Below the pieces are notes generated by a model, which made no database searches, was not told the DNA's origin, and saw only the letters and a program-made list of their open reading frames with translations. DNA of 64,000 nucleotides from Subtercola boreus. Lineage in GTDB: Bacteria; Actinomycetota; Actinomycetes; Actinomycetales; Microbacteriaceae. The stretch's first letter is position 1; each line of letters opens with the position of its first letter. Below are positions 8,510-16,886 of this stretch, in pieces. The stretch spans positions 2,728,001-2,792,000 of the forward strand of contig NZ_VFOO01000001.1 of the NCBI RefSeq assembly GCF_006716115.1, read 5' to 3'. A program made the translations under genes and the position numbers.

Positions 8510-9524
8510 AGTCGCGGTCGTCGGCACCGGGGCCTTCGCCCGCGAGCACGTGCTCGCGCTGCAGGGAATCCCCGGCGTCACCATCACCCACGTCGCCGGC
8601 TCCGATCTCGGCCGAGCCTCCGCCCTCGCGGCGCTGGCCGGCGGGGCGGCCGCCACCACCGACATCCACACCGCCGTCAGCGGGGACGATGTCGACGCTG
8701 TCGACGTGGTCAACGCCACGCCCGACCACCACCGGTGGACCGTGGCCGCAGGTGAGGCGGGCAAGCACGTGCACGTCGACAAGCCCGCCGCTCTCACCGT
8801 GAGCGACTTCGACGAGATGGTGGAGGCGACCGAAGGCCGTGAAGGCACTCTGATGGTCGGCCAGACCGTGCGCTTCCAACCGGTGATCACCGAGTTGCAA
8901 CAGGCTCTTGCACGCGGCGACATCGGCGACCCGAAGCTGCTGCACGTCAGCTGGTACACCGGGCATGTCTGGCCGAACGGCTGGCGGGGATGGCAGCTCG
9001 ACCTGTCACGGTCGGGTGGGCACCCCGTGCACAACGGCACACACAGCATCGATCTCGCCGTCTGGCTGACCGGTTCGCGGCCCGTCGAGGTGTTCGCGCG
9101 CAACTTTCCCACCTTCGCAGCGGAGATGCCCATGCCCGACAGCTTCCAGGTGCAGGTGCGGTTCGAGAACGGAGCGCTCGCAACGCTCGAGCTCTGCTAC
9201 GCCCTGCGCCAGCCGGGAGAGTTCCTGCGGCGAATCGTGCTCGTCGGCACTGAAGGCACGCTGGCGCACAGCACCGACGACGATCCGGGGCTGTCGTCGC
9301 CCGGTCATCCGGTCGCCCCACCCTCGATCGAGAACGCCCTGAACCTGCAGCTTGCACACTGGGTGCGGGCGGCGCAGGGCCTCGAACCCTTCATCGTCAC
9401 GACGACGGAGGCGCGCGTGGCGCTGGCGACCGCGGTCGCAGCGCAGCGGTCCCTCGAGTCCGGCCAGCCCGTGCGGGTCGACCATGGCGAACCGGGCAAC
9501 CGAGTGACGGGAGTCGCGGCATGA
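8499..9524 (+). CDS. Gfo/Idh/MocA-family oxidoreductase
   Basis: This 341-residue protein has an N-terminal Rossmann fold ([11 protein letters not shown]) and the family motif VDKPAAL near residue 94, where the lysine of the KP motif takes part in catalysis. Family members oxidise or reduce sugars with NAD(P). It overlaps the TatA-like gene by 11 bp and a second Gfo/Idh gene by 4 bp. In sialic-acid loci of Ruminococcus gnavus (NanOx) and E. coli (YjhC), Gfo/Idh enzymes convert 2,7-anhydro-Neu5Ac to Neu5Ac, which makes this a candidate for that step. This is inference from context; other sugar substrates are possible. Confidence 0.8.
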   Translation: MTFRVAVVGTGAFAREHVLALQGIPGVTITHVAGSDLGRASALAALAGGAAATTDIHTAVSGDDVDAVDVVNATPDHHRWTVAAGEAGKHVHVDKPAALTVSDFDEMVEATEGREGTLMVGQTVRFQPVITELQQALARGDIGDPKLLHVSWYTGHVWPNGWRGWQLDLSRSGGHPVHNGTHSIDLAVWLTGSRPVEVFARNFPTFAAEMPMPDSFQVQVRFENGALATLELCYALRQPGEFLRRIVLVGTEGTLAHSTDDDPGLSSPGHPVAPPSIENALNLQLAHWVRAAQGLEPFIVTTTEARVALATAVAAQRSLESGQPVRVDHGEPGNRVTGVAA

Positions 9525-10570
9525 GCGCTCCGCTCAGAGTGAGTTTCGCCTCAGGCGTGCGGCATGCGCTGCCCTACCTCCAGCTGCTCGGCCGTGACCC
9601 GCGCGTCGAGATCGTCGGGGTGGCAGAGCACGACGACTGCCCCGACTGGATGATCGCCGACAGCCGCCGCGCGGCAGCAGATGCAGGCGTACCGTGGCTC
9701 GGCGACATCGCGCGGGCCCTCGATTCCCAGGCCGTCGACCTTGTCGTGGTCTGCAGCGAACCGACCCGGCACGCCCGGCTGGCCATCGACGCCCTCGAGC
9801 GCGGCATAGACGTGCTCATCGACAAGCCGGTAGCGGCGACCCTGGCCGACGCGGATGCCGTCGCAGCGGCCGCCCACCGCTCCGGCCGGATCTGCACCGT
9901 CGTGAACCGCACCCACGCCCCGGGGCTTCGCCGGGCCCGTGCCTGGGTCGACGCCGGGCACCTCGGCCTGCCGCGGCACATCGACGTCGAGTTCCTCGCG
10001 AGCGGCGCCCACTTCGCCACGTCGGTCGAGCGCCCCGAGCTGGTCGTCGACCCCGCCCTCAGCGGTGGCGGCGAGCTGCTGAACTTTCTGGGCTACTGCG
10101 TCGACAGCATCCGGTACCTGACCGGCCTCGAGACGGTGAGCGTCTACGCGATGGCCGGCTCGCTGTTCGACAATGGGCACGCTCGCTTCGGTGTCGAAGA
10201 CACGGCGGTCGTCTCGCTGGGGCTCGAACACGGAGTGACAGCAACCGTGACCGTCGGTCGCGTTCCCTTCGCTCCCGGGCTCGGGCCGACAAGCACGAGC
10301 ATCCGGCTCCTCGGATCTCACGGGCACGCGAGCATCGACGATGACCGGCCGGCCGTCACGCGCTTCGGCCATGAACCGTCGGTCAGCTCCCACGCCCTCG
10401 GCGGAGGCGGATCGGAGGCCGCACTGGCCGGGTTCTTCACCCACCTCGTCGATGCACTGGCGGCCGGGCGGGCGCCGGACTACGGCATTGCGGATGCCCG
10501 CGCCTCCGTCTCGGTGATCGACGCCGCCTACCGGGCCATCGCTTCGGGTGCCGTCACGGTGCCGCGATGA
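9521..10570 (+). CDS. Second Gfo/Idh/MocA-family oxidoreductase
   Basis: The 349-residue protein carries the same Rossmann and KP arrangement (LIDKPVAATLADADAV near residue 100) as its neighbour, from which it has diverged strongly. Its start overlaps the first oxidoreductase by 4 bp and its stop overlaps the DUF4862 gene by 4 bp, so all three are probably made in fixed ratio. The N-terminal nucleotide-binding loop is less canonical (SFASGVRHALPYLQLL). The pair could act as a heteromer or on successive intermediates. No specific substrate can be assigned from the sequence. Confidence 0.75.
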   Translation: MSAPLRVSFASGVRHALPYLQLLGRDPRVEIVGVAEHDDCPDWMIADSRRAAADAGVPWLGDIARALDSQAVDLVVVCSEPTRHARLAIDALERGIDVLIDKPVAATLADADAVAAAAHRSGRICTVVNRTHAPGLRRARAWVDAGHLGLPRHIDVEFLASGAHFATSVERPELVVDPALSGGGELLNFLGYCVDSIRYLTGLETVSVYAMAGSLFDNGHARFGVEDTAVVSLGLEHGVTATVTVGRVPFAPGLGPTSTSIRLLGSHGHASIDDDRPAVTRFGHEPSVSSHALGGGGSEAALAGFFTHLVDALAAGRAPDYGIADARASVSVIDAAYRAIASGAVTVPR

Positions 10571-11538
10571 TCGTCGGCGCCTATGCGGCCTCGCCGCCCG
10601 ACCTCGCCGCGGCACCGGAGCTCGAAGAGCAGTGGTACCGCCGTCTGCGCCGGGCGCCGGGTATCACCGGGCTGGAGCTGCCCTTCACCACAACGCTTCA
10701 CCCGGAGGGCATGGCGAGGCTCGCGCACCTGCTCGACCAAGCCTGGCGAAACGTCGTGACCTGTGTTCCGGGAACCGGTCGCATCCTCCTCACCGATCCG
10801 TTCTACGGTCTGGCTTCGGACGACCCGGCAGGCCGCCGACGCGCACTCGACGATCTGCGAACGGTGCACGCCGAGGTCACGGAGCTGTCCGACGTGCTCG
10901 GGGCGGGATGCGTGCAGGCGATCCAGGTGCAGTCGGCACCGAACCGCACCGTCGCCTCGTCGTCGGCCGCTGCCTTCGCCGCATCGCTGGCCGAACTCCA
11001 GGCGCTCGACTGGCAGGGAGCCGCCCTGATGGTGGAGCACTGCGACGCGTTCCTGCCGGATGCCGCGTGGGCTGCCCAGAAGGGTTTTCTCACGCTGGAG
11101 GAGGAGATCAGTGCGGTTCAGGATGCCCGGGCGAGCGTCACGCGCCTCGGCCACACCATCAACTGGGCACGATCGGTCATCGAGACCCGCGATCCCCTGG
11201 AGGCGAACCGCCATTCGGCACTGCTCCGCGAGACGGGTGCACTCACCGCACTGATGTTCTCGGGGGTCTCTCCCGACAAGACGGGCTACGGCGAGGCCTG
11301 GCTGGATGCGCACCTGCCCCCCGCTCCGGAACTCCCCTCTGCGGGGCTTCCGGAAGCAGACGGCGCCGAACCGGCGTCACTGCTCACGACCGAGGCGATG
11401 GGTGCAGCCCTGGCCACCGCGGGCCCGCTGCTCTACGCCGGGGTGAAGGTGGGTGCTAAGCCGGGAGCGACATCCGTCGACCAGCGCCTCCAGCCCACCC
11501 TTCTGACGCTCGGCGCGCTCGCTGCCCTCACGAGCTGA
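10567..11538 (+). CDS. DUF4862 family protein, possible TIM-barrel sugar isomerase/epimerase
   Basis: The 323-residue protein begins MIVGAYAASPP and contains MVEHCDAF near residue 158 and HTINWARSVIE near residue 197. These acidic and histidine-bearing positions resemble those of xylose-isomerase-like TIM barrels. I recognise it as DUF4862, a family with no established function that I can name. It is the last gene of the tatA-oxidoreductase operon, overlapping the previous gene by 4 bp. Position suggests it processes a sugar derived from sialoglycans, for example an epimerisation step that would substitute for the missing NanE; that idea is speculative. Confidence 0.6.
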   Translation: MIVGAYAASPPDLAAAPELEEQWYRRLRRAPGITGLELPFTTTLHPEGMARLAHLLDQAWRNVVTCVPGTGRILLTDPFYGLASDDPAGRRRALDDLRTVHAEVTELSDVLGAGCVQAIQVQSAPNRTVASSSAAAFAASLAELQALDWQGAALMVEHCDAFLPDAAWAAQKGFLTLEEEISAVQDARASVTRLGHTINWARSVIETRDPLEANRHSALLRETGALTALMFSGVSPDKTGYGEAWLDAHLPPAPELPSAGLPEADGAEPASLLTTEAMGAALATAGPLLYAGVKVGAKPGATSVDQRLQPTLLTLGALAALTS

Positions 11539-11582
11539 GCCCGGCCGCCTGGGCGACAGGATGATGCGTCAGAGCTGCTGCG

Positions 11583-12356
11583 TCAGAGCTGCTGCCAGGC
11601 GGGGCGGTTCGCGAAGACGTACCGGTAGTAGTCGGCACGTTCGAGCTGGGCGGCCGCGGCCTCGTCGACGATCACCGTCACGCGGGGGTGCAGCTGGATG
11701 GCGGAGGCCGGCACAGATGCCGTCACCGGCCCTTCGACCGCCGCGGCGAGCGCGCTCGCTTTGGCCTCGCCGAACGCCAGGAGAATGAGGTGCCGTGCAC
11801 GCAGGATGGTGCCGATCCCCTGGGTGACGCAGTGCATCGGCACGTCGTCGATCGAGTCGAAGAACCGTGCGTTGTCCGCGCGCGTCTCCGGTGTCAGCGT
11901 TTTGACGCGCGTCGGTGAGGCGAGCGACGACCCCGGCTCGTTGAACCCGATGTGACCATCGGTGCCGATGCCGAGAATCTGCACGTCGACGCCGCCCGCC
12001 AGAGCGATCGCGGCTTCGTAGTCGGAGCCGGCGTGCGCCAGCTCCTCCGGGTCGCCGTTCGGCACATGCACCCGCGTCGGGTCGAGCCCGAGCGGCCCGA
12101 CCACTTCGCGTTCGATGACCTGCCGGTAGCTCTCGGCATGCCCGGGCGGCAGCCCGACGTACTCGTCGAGGGCGAACGCAGTGACTCCTCTGAAGTCGAG
12201 CCCCAGGGTCGCCAACGCCCGGTAGAGCGGAAGGGGGGTGGAGCCGGTCGCCACTCCCAGCACGGCGGCAGGATCATCCTGCACCAACCGACCGATGATG
12301 CCAGCAGCCAGAGCGCCGGCCTCCTCCGCATCGGCGGCGATCACAACTTCAGACAC
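11583..12356 (-). CDS. nagB: Glucosamine-6-phosphate deaminase
   Basis: The 257-residue protein has GVATGSTPLPLY near residue 35, FALDEYVGLPP near residue 60 and IGTDGHIGFNEPGS near residue 130, all diagnostic of NagB. It converts glucosamine-6-phosphate to fructose-6-phosphate and ammonia, feeding amino-sugar carbon from sialic acid into glycolysis. It lies 63 bp downstream of the sialidase gene on the same strand and may be cotranscribed with it from the operator-bearing promoter near 14070. Length is normal for the allosteric-site-poor Gram-positive type. Confidence 0.93.
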   Translation of the reverse strand: MSEVVIAADAEEAGALAAGIIGRLVQDDPAAVLGVATGSTPLPLYRALATLGLDFRGVTAFALDEYVGLPPGHAESYRQVIEREVVGPLGLDPTRVHVPNGDPEELAHAGSDYEAAIALAGGVDVQILGIGTDGHIGFNEPGSSLASPTRVKTLTPETRADNARFFDSIDDVPMHCVTQGIGTILRARHLILLAFGEAKASALAAAVEGPVTASVPASAIQLHPRVTVIVDEAAAAQLERADYYRYVFANRPAWQQL

Positions 12357-12419
12357 AACGACTCCTTCTCTTCAGACCAACACGCTTCTCAGACCGACCA
12401 CGCGACCAGCACACAGGAC

Positions 12420-14042
12420 CTACCTCAGCGCCACGCGCGCACCGATCACCCGTGCGGTCGACGTCGAAACGCTGGTGACCGTCCAGGTGGAATCTGGAAC
12501 GAAGTAGCCCTGAGCGACCTCGGCGGCCGTCACCGTGTGTTTCGGTGTCGAGCACGTGTAGCCGGCCCCGGCAGCGAGGTTGGTGTATCGGCAGTTGCCC
12601 GTGCCCGGGGGAACGAGCGGTGAGACGTTTCCCGACGTCGGGGCAACGGTGACGGTTGTCGAGAAGGTGTTGGTGACCGCGAAGGCGTACGAGACCAGCT
12701 CGCCCGCCACATAGGGCTGGGTGGTGACGTTCCGTCCCGCATCATTCCGGGAACCCGTGATGTGCACCCCATCGATCGACGTTGTGGCCGTCGCAGCCGA
12801 GGGGCAGCTGTAGTCGAGCCACGCGTCGCTGAACCGGGCGAACTGGATGCCCGTGGTGTAGCTCGACTCGTAGAGAACCCCGAGCTGCCCGTTGCCCAGC
12901 CTGGTCGCCGTCGAATAGGCCGAGAACCCGGGAGCGATCGGACGTACCGACGACCAGGTCGCACCGTCGTCACAGGAGACGCGGGCGGACACGTTCTGCC
13001 GGGAGCTGGTGCTGTCCGCATTGGTGAACAGCAGCTTGGCCGCGTCCGCAGAACCCAGCGCCGCGTCGGGGAACAACCGCGTGATGGACGCATTGTTGGC
13101 GGGATCGGGCAGATCCGTGTCGACGGTCACTGCACCCCAGGTCTGACCGCCATCGGTCGAGGTCGCGACCTTGCGACTGCCGCCCGTACTGGTGCGCGAG
13201 TTCAAGAGCAGCGAACCGTTCGACAGCTCGACGACCTTGTTCTCATCCATTCCCGTGCCGACGAAGGCGCCACGAGTCCAGGTCACCCCGTGGTCGTCGG
13301 AATAGACCGAGTAGGCCTGGACAGCCGTGGAACCGTCCGCCTGGAGCACGGTTCCGGCGAACTGCTGCACGAGCCGGCCCGCGTGCGCGCCGTACTTCAA
13401 CTGGATGCCCTCTCCCGACGAGGCGAACATTCCCTTGACGGCACCCGGCTGGGGACTGCTGCTGCTGCTGGTTCCGGGCTTCACGACCGTCGTGATCAGT
13501 CGGGGGGCACCCCACGTCAGGCCCAGGTCCGTCGACTCCGACACCTGCGCGCTGATGATGCTGCGGTTCGCGTCGTCGTTGCCGTACCCGCTTCCTGCAA
13601 AGCCCTGGTCTTTCGAGTAGACCGAGAACACGAAGAGCTTCGCGGCCACGGAGTCCCAGACGAAGCTCGGGTCGCTGTACCCGGTCTTGGCGGCGCCATT
13701 GCCGGCGGTATCGGGGTTGCCGGCACGAACGACGGTCTGCGCAGCCCACGTTGCACCGTTGTCGGTGCTGCGCCGCATCACGATCGAGTTCGGGTTCGGC
13801 GAGTCGGCCGCACTGGTGGGCCGCCCGTCCCACGCCGCTACGACGACGTTGTTGCCCAGGGAGGCGAGCGCTGGAATGCGATACGCGGCGAAGGTGCCGG
13901 TGAGCGTCGAGCCGAGGTTCTGTTGGGCGAAGGTACCCGGCGGATCGGTCGGTGTCGCCTGGGCGGCGCCGGCGCCGGAGAGCGCCAGACCGCCGACGAC
14001 GGCGATTCCCACGAGTGATGACAACCAGCGGCGATGCGACAT
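12420..14042 (-). CDS. nanH: Secreted exo-alpha-sialidase (BNR/Asp-box, GH33)
   Basis: The 540-residue protein starts at an ATG preceded by gggag. A signal peptide (residues about 1-33, with SHRRWLSS then a hydrophobic core and AQA) directs export. YRIP near residue 54 supplies the first arginine of the catalytic triad. Five Asp boxes of the SxDxGxTW type follow near residues 88, 170, 250, 297 and 357, as expected for a six-bladed propeller. A VLYE segment near residue 385 fits the catalytic tyrosine region. The last about 140 residues form an extra beta-rich domain. It releases terminal sialic acid from glycans outside the cell for the importer. Hydrolytic versus intramolecular trans-sialidase type cannot be decided here. 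Confidence 0.9.
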   Translation of the reverse strand: MSHRRWLSSLVGIAVVGGLALSGAGAAQATPTDPPGTFAQQNLGSTLTGTFAAYRIPALASLGNNVVVAAWDGRPTSAADSPNPNSIVMRRSTDNGATWAAQTVVRAGNPDTAGNGAAKTGYSDPSFVWDSVAAKLFVFSVYSKDQGFAGSGYGNDDANRSIISAQVSESTDLGLTWGAPRLITTVVKPGTSSSSSPQPGAVKGMFASSGEGIQLKYGAHAGRLVQQFAGTVLQADGSTAVQAYSVYSDDHGVTWTRGAFVGTGMDENKVVELSNGSLLLNSRTSTGGSRKVATSTDGGQTWGAVTVDTDLPDPANNASITRLFPDAALGSADAAKLLFTNADSTSSRQNVSARVSCDDGATWSSVRPIAPGFSAYSTATRLGNGQLGVLYESSYTTGIQFARFSDAWLDYSCPSAATATTSIDGVHITGSRNDAGRNVTTQPYVAGELVSYAFAVTNTFSTTVTVAPTSGNVSPLVPPGTGNCRYTNLAAGAGYTCSTPKHTVTAAEVAQGYFVPDSTWTVTSVSTSTARVIGARVALR

Positions 14043-14063
14043 TGCAAGCTCCCTCGAACGAAT

Positions 14064-14076
14064 GACATCTGATGTC
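14064..14076. promoter_or_regulatory. Palindromic operator upstream of the sialidase gene
   Basis: The sequence gacatctgatgtc is a perfect palindrome, differing from the 7444 copy only at the centre. It lies 22 bp upstream of the sialidase start on the minus strand, so a bound GntR regulator would block transcription of the sialidase and probably nagB. Confidence 0.7.
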
Positions 14077-14190
14077 GTATGTATTTCAGAATACGGGGGT
14101 GCTCCATCACCCGTCAAGCCCGCCCCGCCGCCCTCTTCCCTCTGCACCCGGCCGAGGGAGTACTCCCCCCGCGCCGAGGGTTTCGAGCCT

Positions 14191-15414
14191 TCAGGCGCCG
14201 ACGTGCGGGAACACGAACGGCGAGTCGGGGAGCACGACCGCCGAGACGGCCGACGCGATGGCCGCACTCGGCGGGACGGGAGTTCCCCCTGCCGGCGTCA
14301 CCAGCGAGTTGGTGGACGTGATGACGATGACTTTCGAACCGTCTTCGCGGCCGTACATCGTCGTGGAATACCCGGGCAGATCGCCACTGTGCCCGATCCA
14401 GCCGTTCGTGCGCGCGATCCCCAGACCATAGCCGGTGCTCGGGGGATTACCCGGAATGCTCACCAGATCGAGCCGCTGGCGCTGGGACTCAGCGCTCACC
14501 TGTGAACCGTCGAGCAGGTCGCCGAGCCACGTCTCGAGATCGCCGATGGTCGAGACTCCGGCTCCGGCCGCCTGCCCCCACGAGGCGTTCCAGTCGGTCG
14601 CATCGGCCTCTCCACCGTCGGTCGTGAGGTTCGTGTAGCCGCGAGGGTGGGGTTCGGGAAAGCCGCTCGAAGCCTCTGCGTACACTGTCTGATTCAGCCC
14701 AGCCGCATCGAACAGGCCCTGCATGGCGGACGCGTACGACGCCCCGGTGATCCTCTCGATGAGCTGGCCCAGGATGACCGTGTTCGAGTTCGAGTAGTCG
14801 AAGTCGGTGCCGGGGGCGAAGAGCAGGTCGAGAGGTTCGACCATGGCGAGCAGTTCCGTTGGCATGTACTGGCGCTGGTGGTCGGCGAAGAATTCGTCGT
14901 CGAACTGCTTGGTGCCGGTGTAGCTCGGGATGCCGCTCCGCATGTCTGCGAGCTGGCGCACCGTCACGGCCTTCCAGGTCTCGGGCAGCTCGGGCAGGTA
15001 GGTGCGGATGGGGGTGTCGAGGCCGACCTTCTCCTGGTCGACGAGCTGGAGCACGACGGTCACCGTCATCGTCTTGGTGATGCTCCCGATGCGCATGTAC
15101 TCGTCACGTGTGAGCGGCGCGCCCGAGGTCTTGTCGGCGACGCCGAACGGCTGCTCGAAACGACCATCGGGGGTCTGGAGGAGCACGATGGCGCCGGGGA
15201 TGTTGTTGGCCGTCATCACGTCGGTGGCCGCCTTCGTGATGGCGGCCACGGTGTCGGTCGGATAGGCCGGTACCGCCGGGGCCAAGGCGGTCGCTGTGGG
15301 GGTAGTCGTGGCCGTCGGCGCCGAACCGGTGGAGGATGGCGTAGAGCATCCGGCCAGCAGGAGGGCGAGGGCGACGACAGTGGTCGTTCGGGCGAGGCGG
15401 GCGGATGTGCCCAT
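14191..15414 (-). CDS. Serine hydrolase lipoprotein, class C beta-lactamase / DD-peptidase fold
   Basis: The 407-residue protein has a lipoprotein signal ending LLLAGCS. The catalytic SxxK is in RIGSITKTM near residue 110, the YxN motif in FDYSNSN near residue 205, and the HxG-type third motif in GHSGDLPGY near residue 345. These are the hallmarks of the beta-lactamase (AmpC-like) superfamily, which includes D-alanyl-D-alanine carboxypeptidases, esterases and aminohydrolases. It is anchored outside the membrane. It is transcribed alone between the sialidase and the flavoprotein gene. A peptidoglycan or ester substrate is likely; true antibiotic resistance is not indicated by anything visible. 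Confidence 0.85.
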   Translation of the reverse strand: MGTSARLARTTTVVALALLLAGCSTPSSTGSAPTATTTPTATALAPAVPAYPTDTVAAITKAATDVMTANNIPGAIVLLQTPDGRFEQPFGVADKTSGAPLTRDEYMRIGSITKTMTVTVVLQLVDQEKVGLDTPIRTYLPELPETWKAVTVRQLADMRSGIPSYTGTKQFDDEFFADHQRQYMPTELLAMVEPLDLLFAPGTDFDYSNSNTVILGQLIERITGASYASAMQGLFDAAGLNQTVYAEASSGFPEPHPRGYTNLTTDGGEADATDWNASWGQAAGAGVSTIGDLETWLGDLLDGSQVSAESQRQRLDLVSIPGNPPSTGYGLGIARTNGWIGHSGDLPGYSTTMYGREDGSKVIVITSTNSLVTPAGGTPVPPSAAIASAVSAVVLPDSPFVFPHVGA

Positions 15415-15479
15415 GGTGACTCCTGGATCGGACGGGGTTCAGCTGAACGGGCGGAAGGGAGAGAAGTGCGCGGAGAGGG

Positions 15480-16886
15480 TCACGCGCTCTGGGGCACGCT
15501 CTGCTCGAAGCGGAACACGTCGGCCGGGTCGTAGGCTCGTTTGACGGCCGAGAGCCGCGCCAGGTCGGGTCCCCAGTAGTCTCTCGCCCACGAGTCGGCG
15601 CCGACATTGGGCACGTTGGGGTAGGCACCGTTCCCGTACGGCTTGAGCGCGGCGGCGAACGCAGCCACCCAGGCGAGACACACCGGGGTCAGCGGATCGT
15701 CTAGCGCGGCAACTCCCCCGCGGACGCCCCATCCGGCGCCCGGCTCGGCGTAGAACAGGGCGTCGCGGTGAGCGAAGGCGCTTCCGCCGCGGGGTTCGCT
15801 TTCGGACACCACACCTCCGAACGCGTTGGTGAAGTAGTTGCATCCCTCGGTCGGAGCGCTGGCCAGGAACGAGCCGATGATGTCGATCGCCTCCGGCGGG
15901 AGCGGCTCCGTGACGAACTGCGAGCGGAACGTCCAGTTGGCCGGCTCGTCGCCCGTCGGGATCTGGAAGCCCGCGTACGTCTGGGCCCAGGGTGCATCGG
16001 TGGTCACGACGTGGGGCGAACCGATCGCGAGCAGAGGCTCGAGCATCCGCAGTGCTTCGCGTTCGTCACCCGACGCGAGAACCGCGAACAGCACGACCGA
16101 CTGGCGGTCGATCTCCAGCTGGCTGGTCAGGCGTTCGTCGGCGAACGGCGCCGTGCGCTGCCAGACGTCGAACACCTCGGCGAGGGCAGTGAGGCCCGGC
16201 CACGTCGCCGTGACGGAGGCGACGCGGGCGAGCGGATGCACGGCGAACGTCAACGCGGTCACCACCCCGAAGCTGCCGTTGCCCGCGCCCCTGAGCGCAC
16301 GCAGTAATTCCCCGTGATGGTCGGAGTCGACCGTGATCGCCTCCGCCCCGGCACCCGCCTCCGCACCCGAAGCCACCACGATCTCGACGGAGAGCAGGTT
16401 GTCGCACGCCATGCCGAACGCCCGGGTGAGCAGCCCGAAGCCCCCGCCGAGCGTTGCGCCGGCGAGCCCGACCGAACCCTCAGTGCCCGTCGGGGCGGCG
16501 AATCCGGCTGCACCGAGCGCAGCGACCGCTGCCGCCTGGGACACACCTGCACCGACGGTCGCCGTGTGGTTCTCGGCATCGATCGTGACCGACACCAATT
16601 CGCTGACGTCGATCACAAGACCATCGTCCAGCGTCGACCAACCCTCGAGGCAGTGGCCGCCGCTGCGTACCCGCAGGGGTACACCGGCGTTCCGGGCCCA
16701 GCTCACTGCAGCGACGACATCCGGGGTCGACTGCGGGTACACGAGCGCGGCCGGCCGGTGCGAGAAGAGATGGTTCCACGACCTTCGGGCCGCGTCGTAC
16801 CCGTCATCACCCGCCCGCACGACCCGGCCGGGAAGTGCGCCCAGATCAGGGACGATGCCGGCAGACGTTTGGCCGAGGTCGCTCAT
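15480..16886 (-). CDS. FAD-linked oxidoreductase, berberine-bridge/6-hydroxynicotine oxidase type
   Basis: The 468-residue form starting MSDLGQTSAG is chosen because its ATG overlaps the permease stop by 4 bp. The N-terminal PCMH-type FAD domain includes RSGGHCLEGWS near residue 75, where the histidine is the usual covalent flavin attachment, and LGGGFGLLTR near residue 140. The second attachment cysteine seen in bicovalent members appears to be absent (EGSVGLAG). The C-terminal BBE segment ends YDPADVFRFEQSVP. Such enzymes oxidise alcohols, amines or sugars using oxygen. Coupling to an amino-acid-type permease suggests an imported amine or alcohol substrate, but which one is unknown. Confidence 0.85.
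   Translation of the reverse strand: MSDLGQTSAGIVPDLGALPGRVVRAGDDGYDAARRSWNHLFSHRPAALVYPQSTPDVVAAVSWARNAGVPLRVRSGGHCLEGWSTLDDGLVIDVSELVSVTIDAENHTATVGAGVSQAAAVAALGAAGFAAPTGTEGSVGLAGATLGGGFGLLTRAFGMACDNLLSVEIVVASGAEAGAGAEAITVDSDHHGELLRALRGAGNGSFGVVTALTFAVHPLARVASVTATWPGLTALAEVFDVWQRTAPFADERLTSQLEIDRQSVVLFAVLASGDEREALRMLEPLLAIGSPHVVTTDAPWAQTYAGFQIPTGDEPANWTFRSQFVTEPLPPEAIDIIGSFLASAPTEGCNYFTNAFGGVVSESEPRGGSAFAHRDALFYAEPGAGWGVRGGVAALDDPLTPVCLAWVAAFAAALKPYGNGAYPNVPNVGADSWARDYWGPDLARLSAVKRAYDPADVFRFEQSVPQSA

Noticed and set aside
14191-15414. Antibiotic-resistance beta-lactamase
   Set aside because: The fold motifs are shared with DD-peptidases and esterases; nothing in sequence or context indicates a resistance role.
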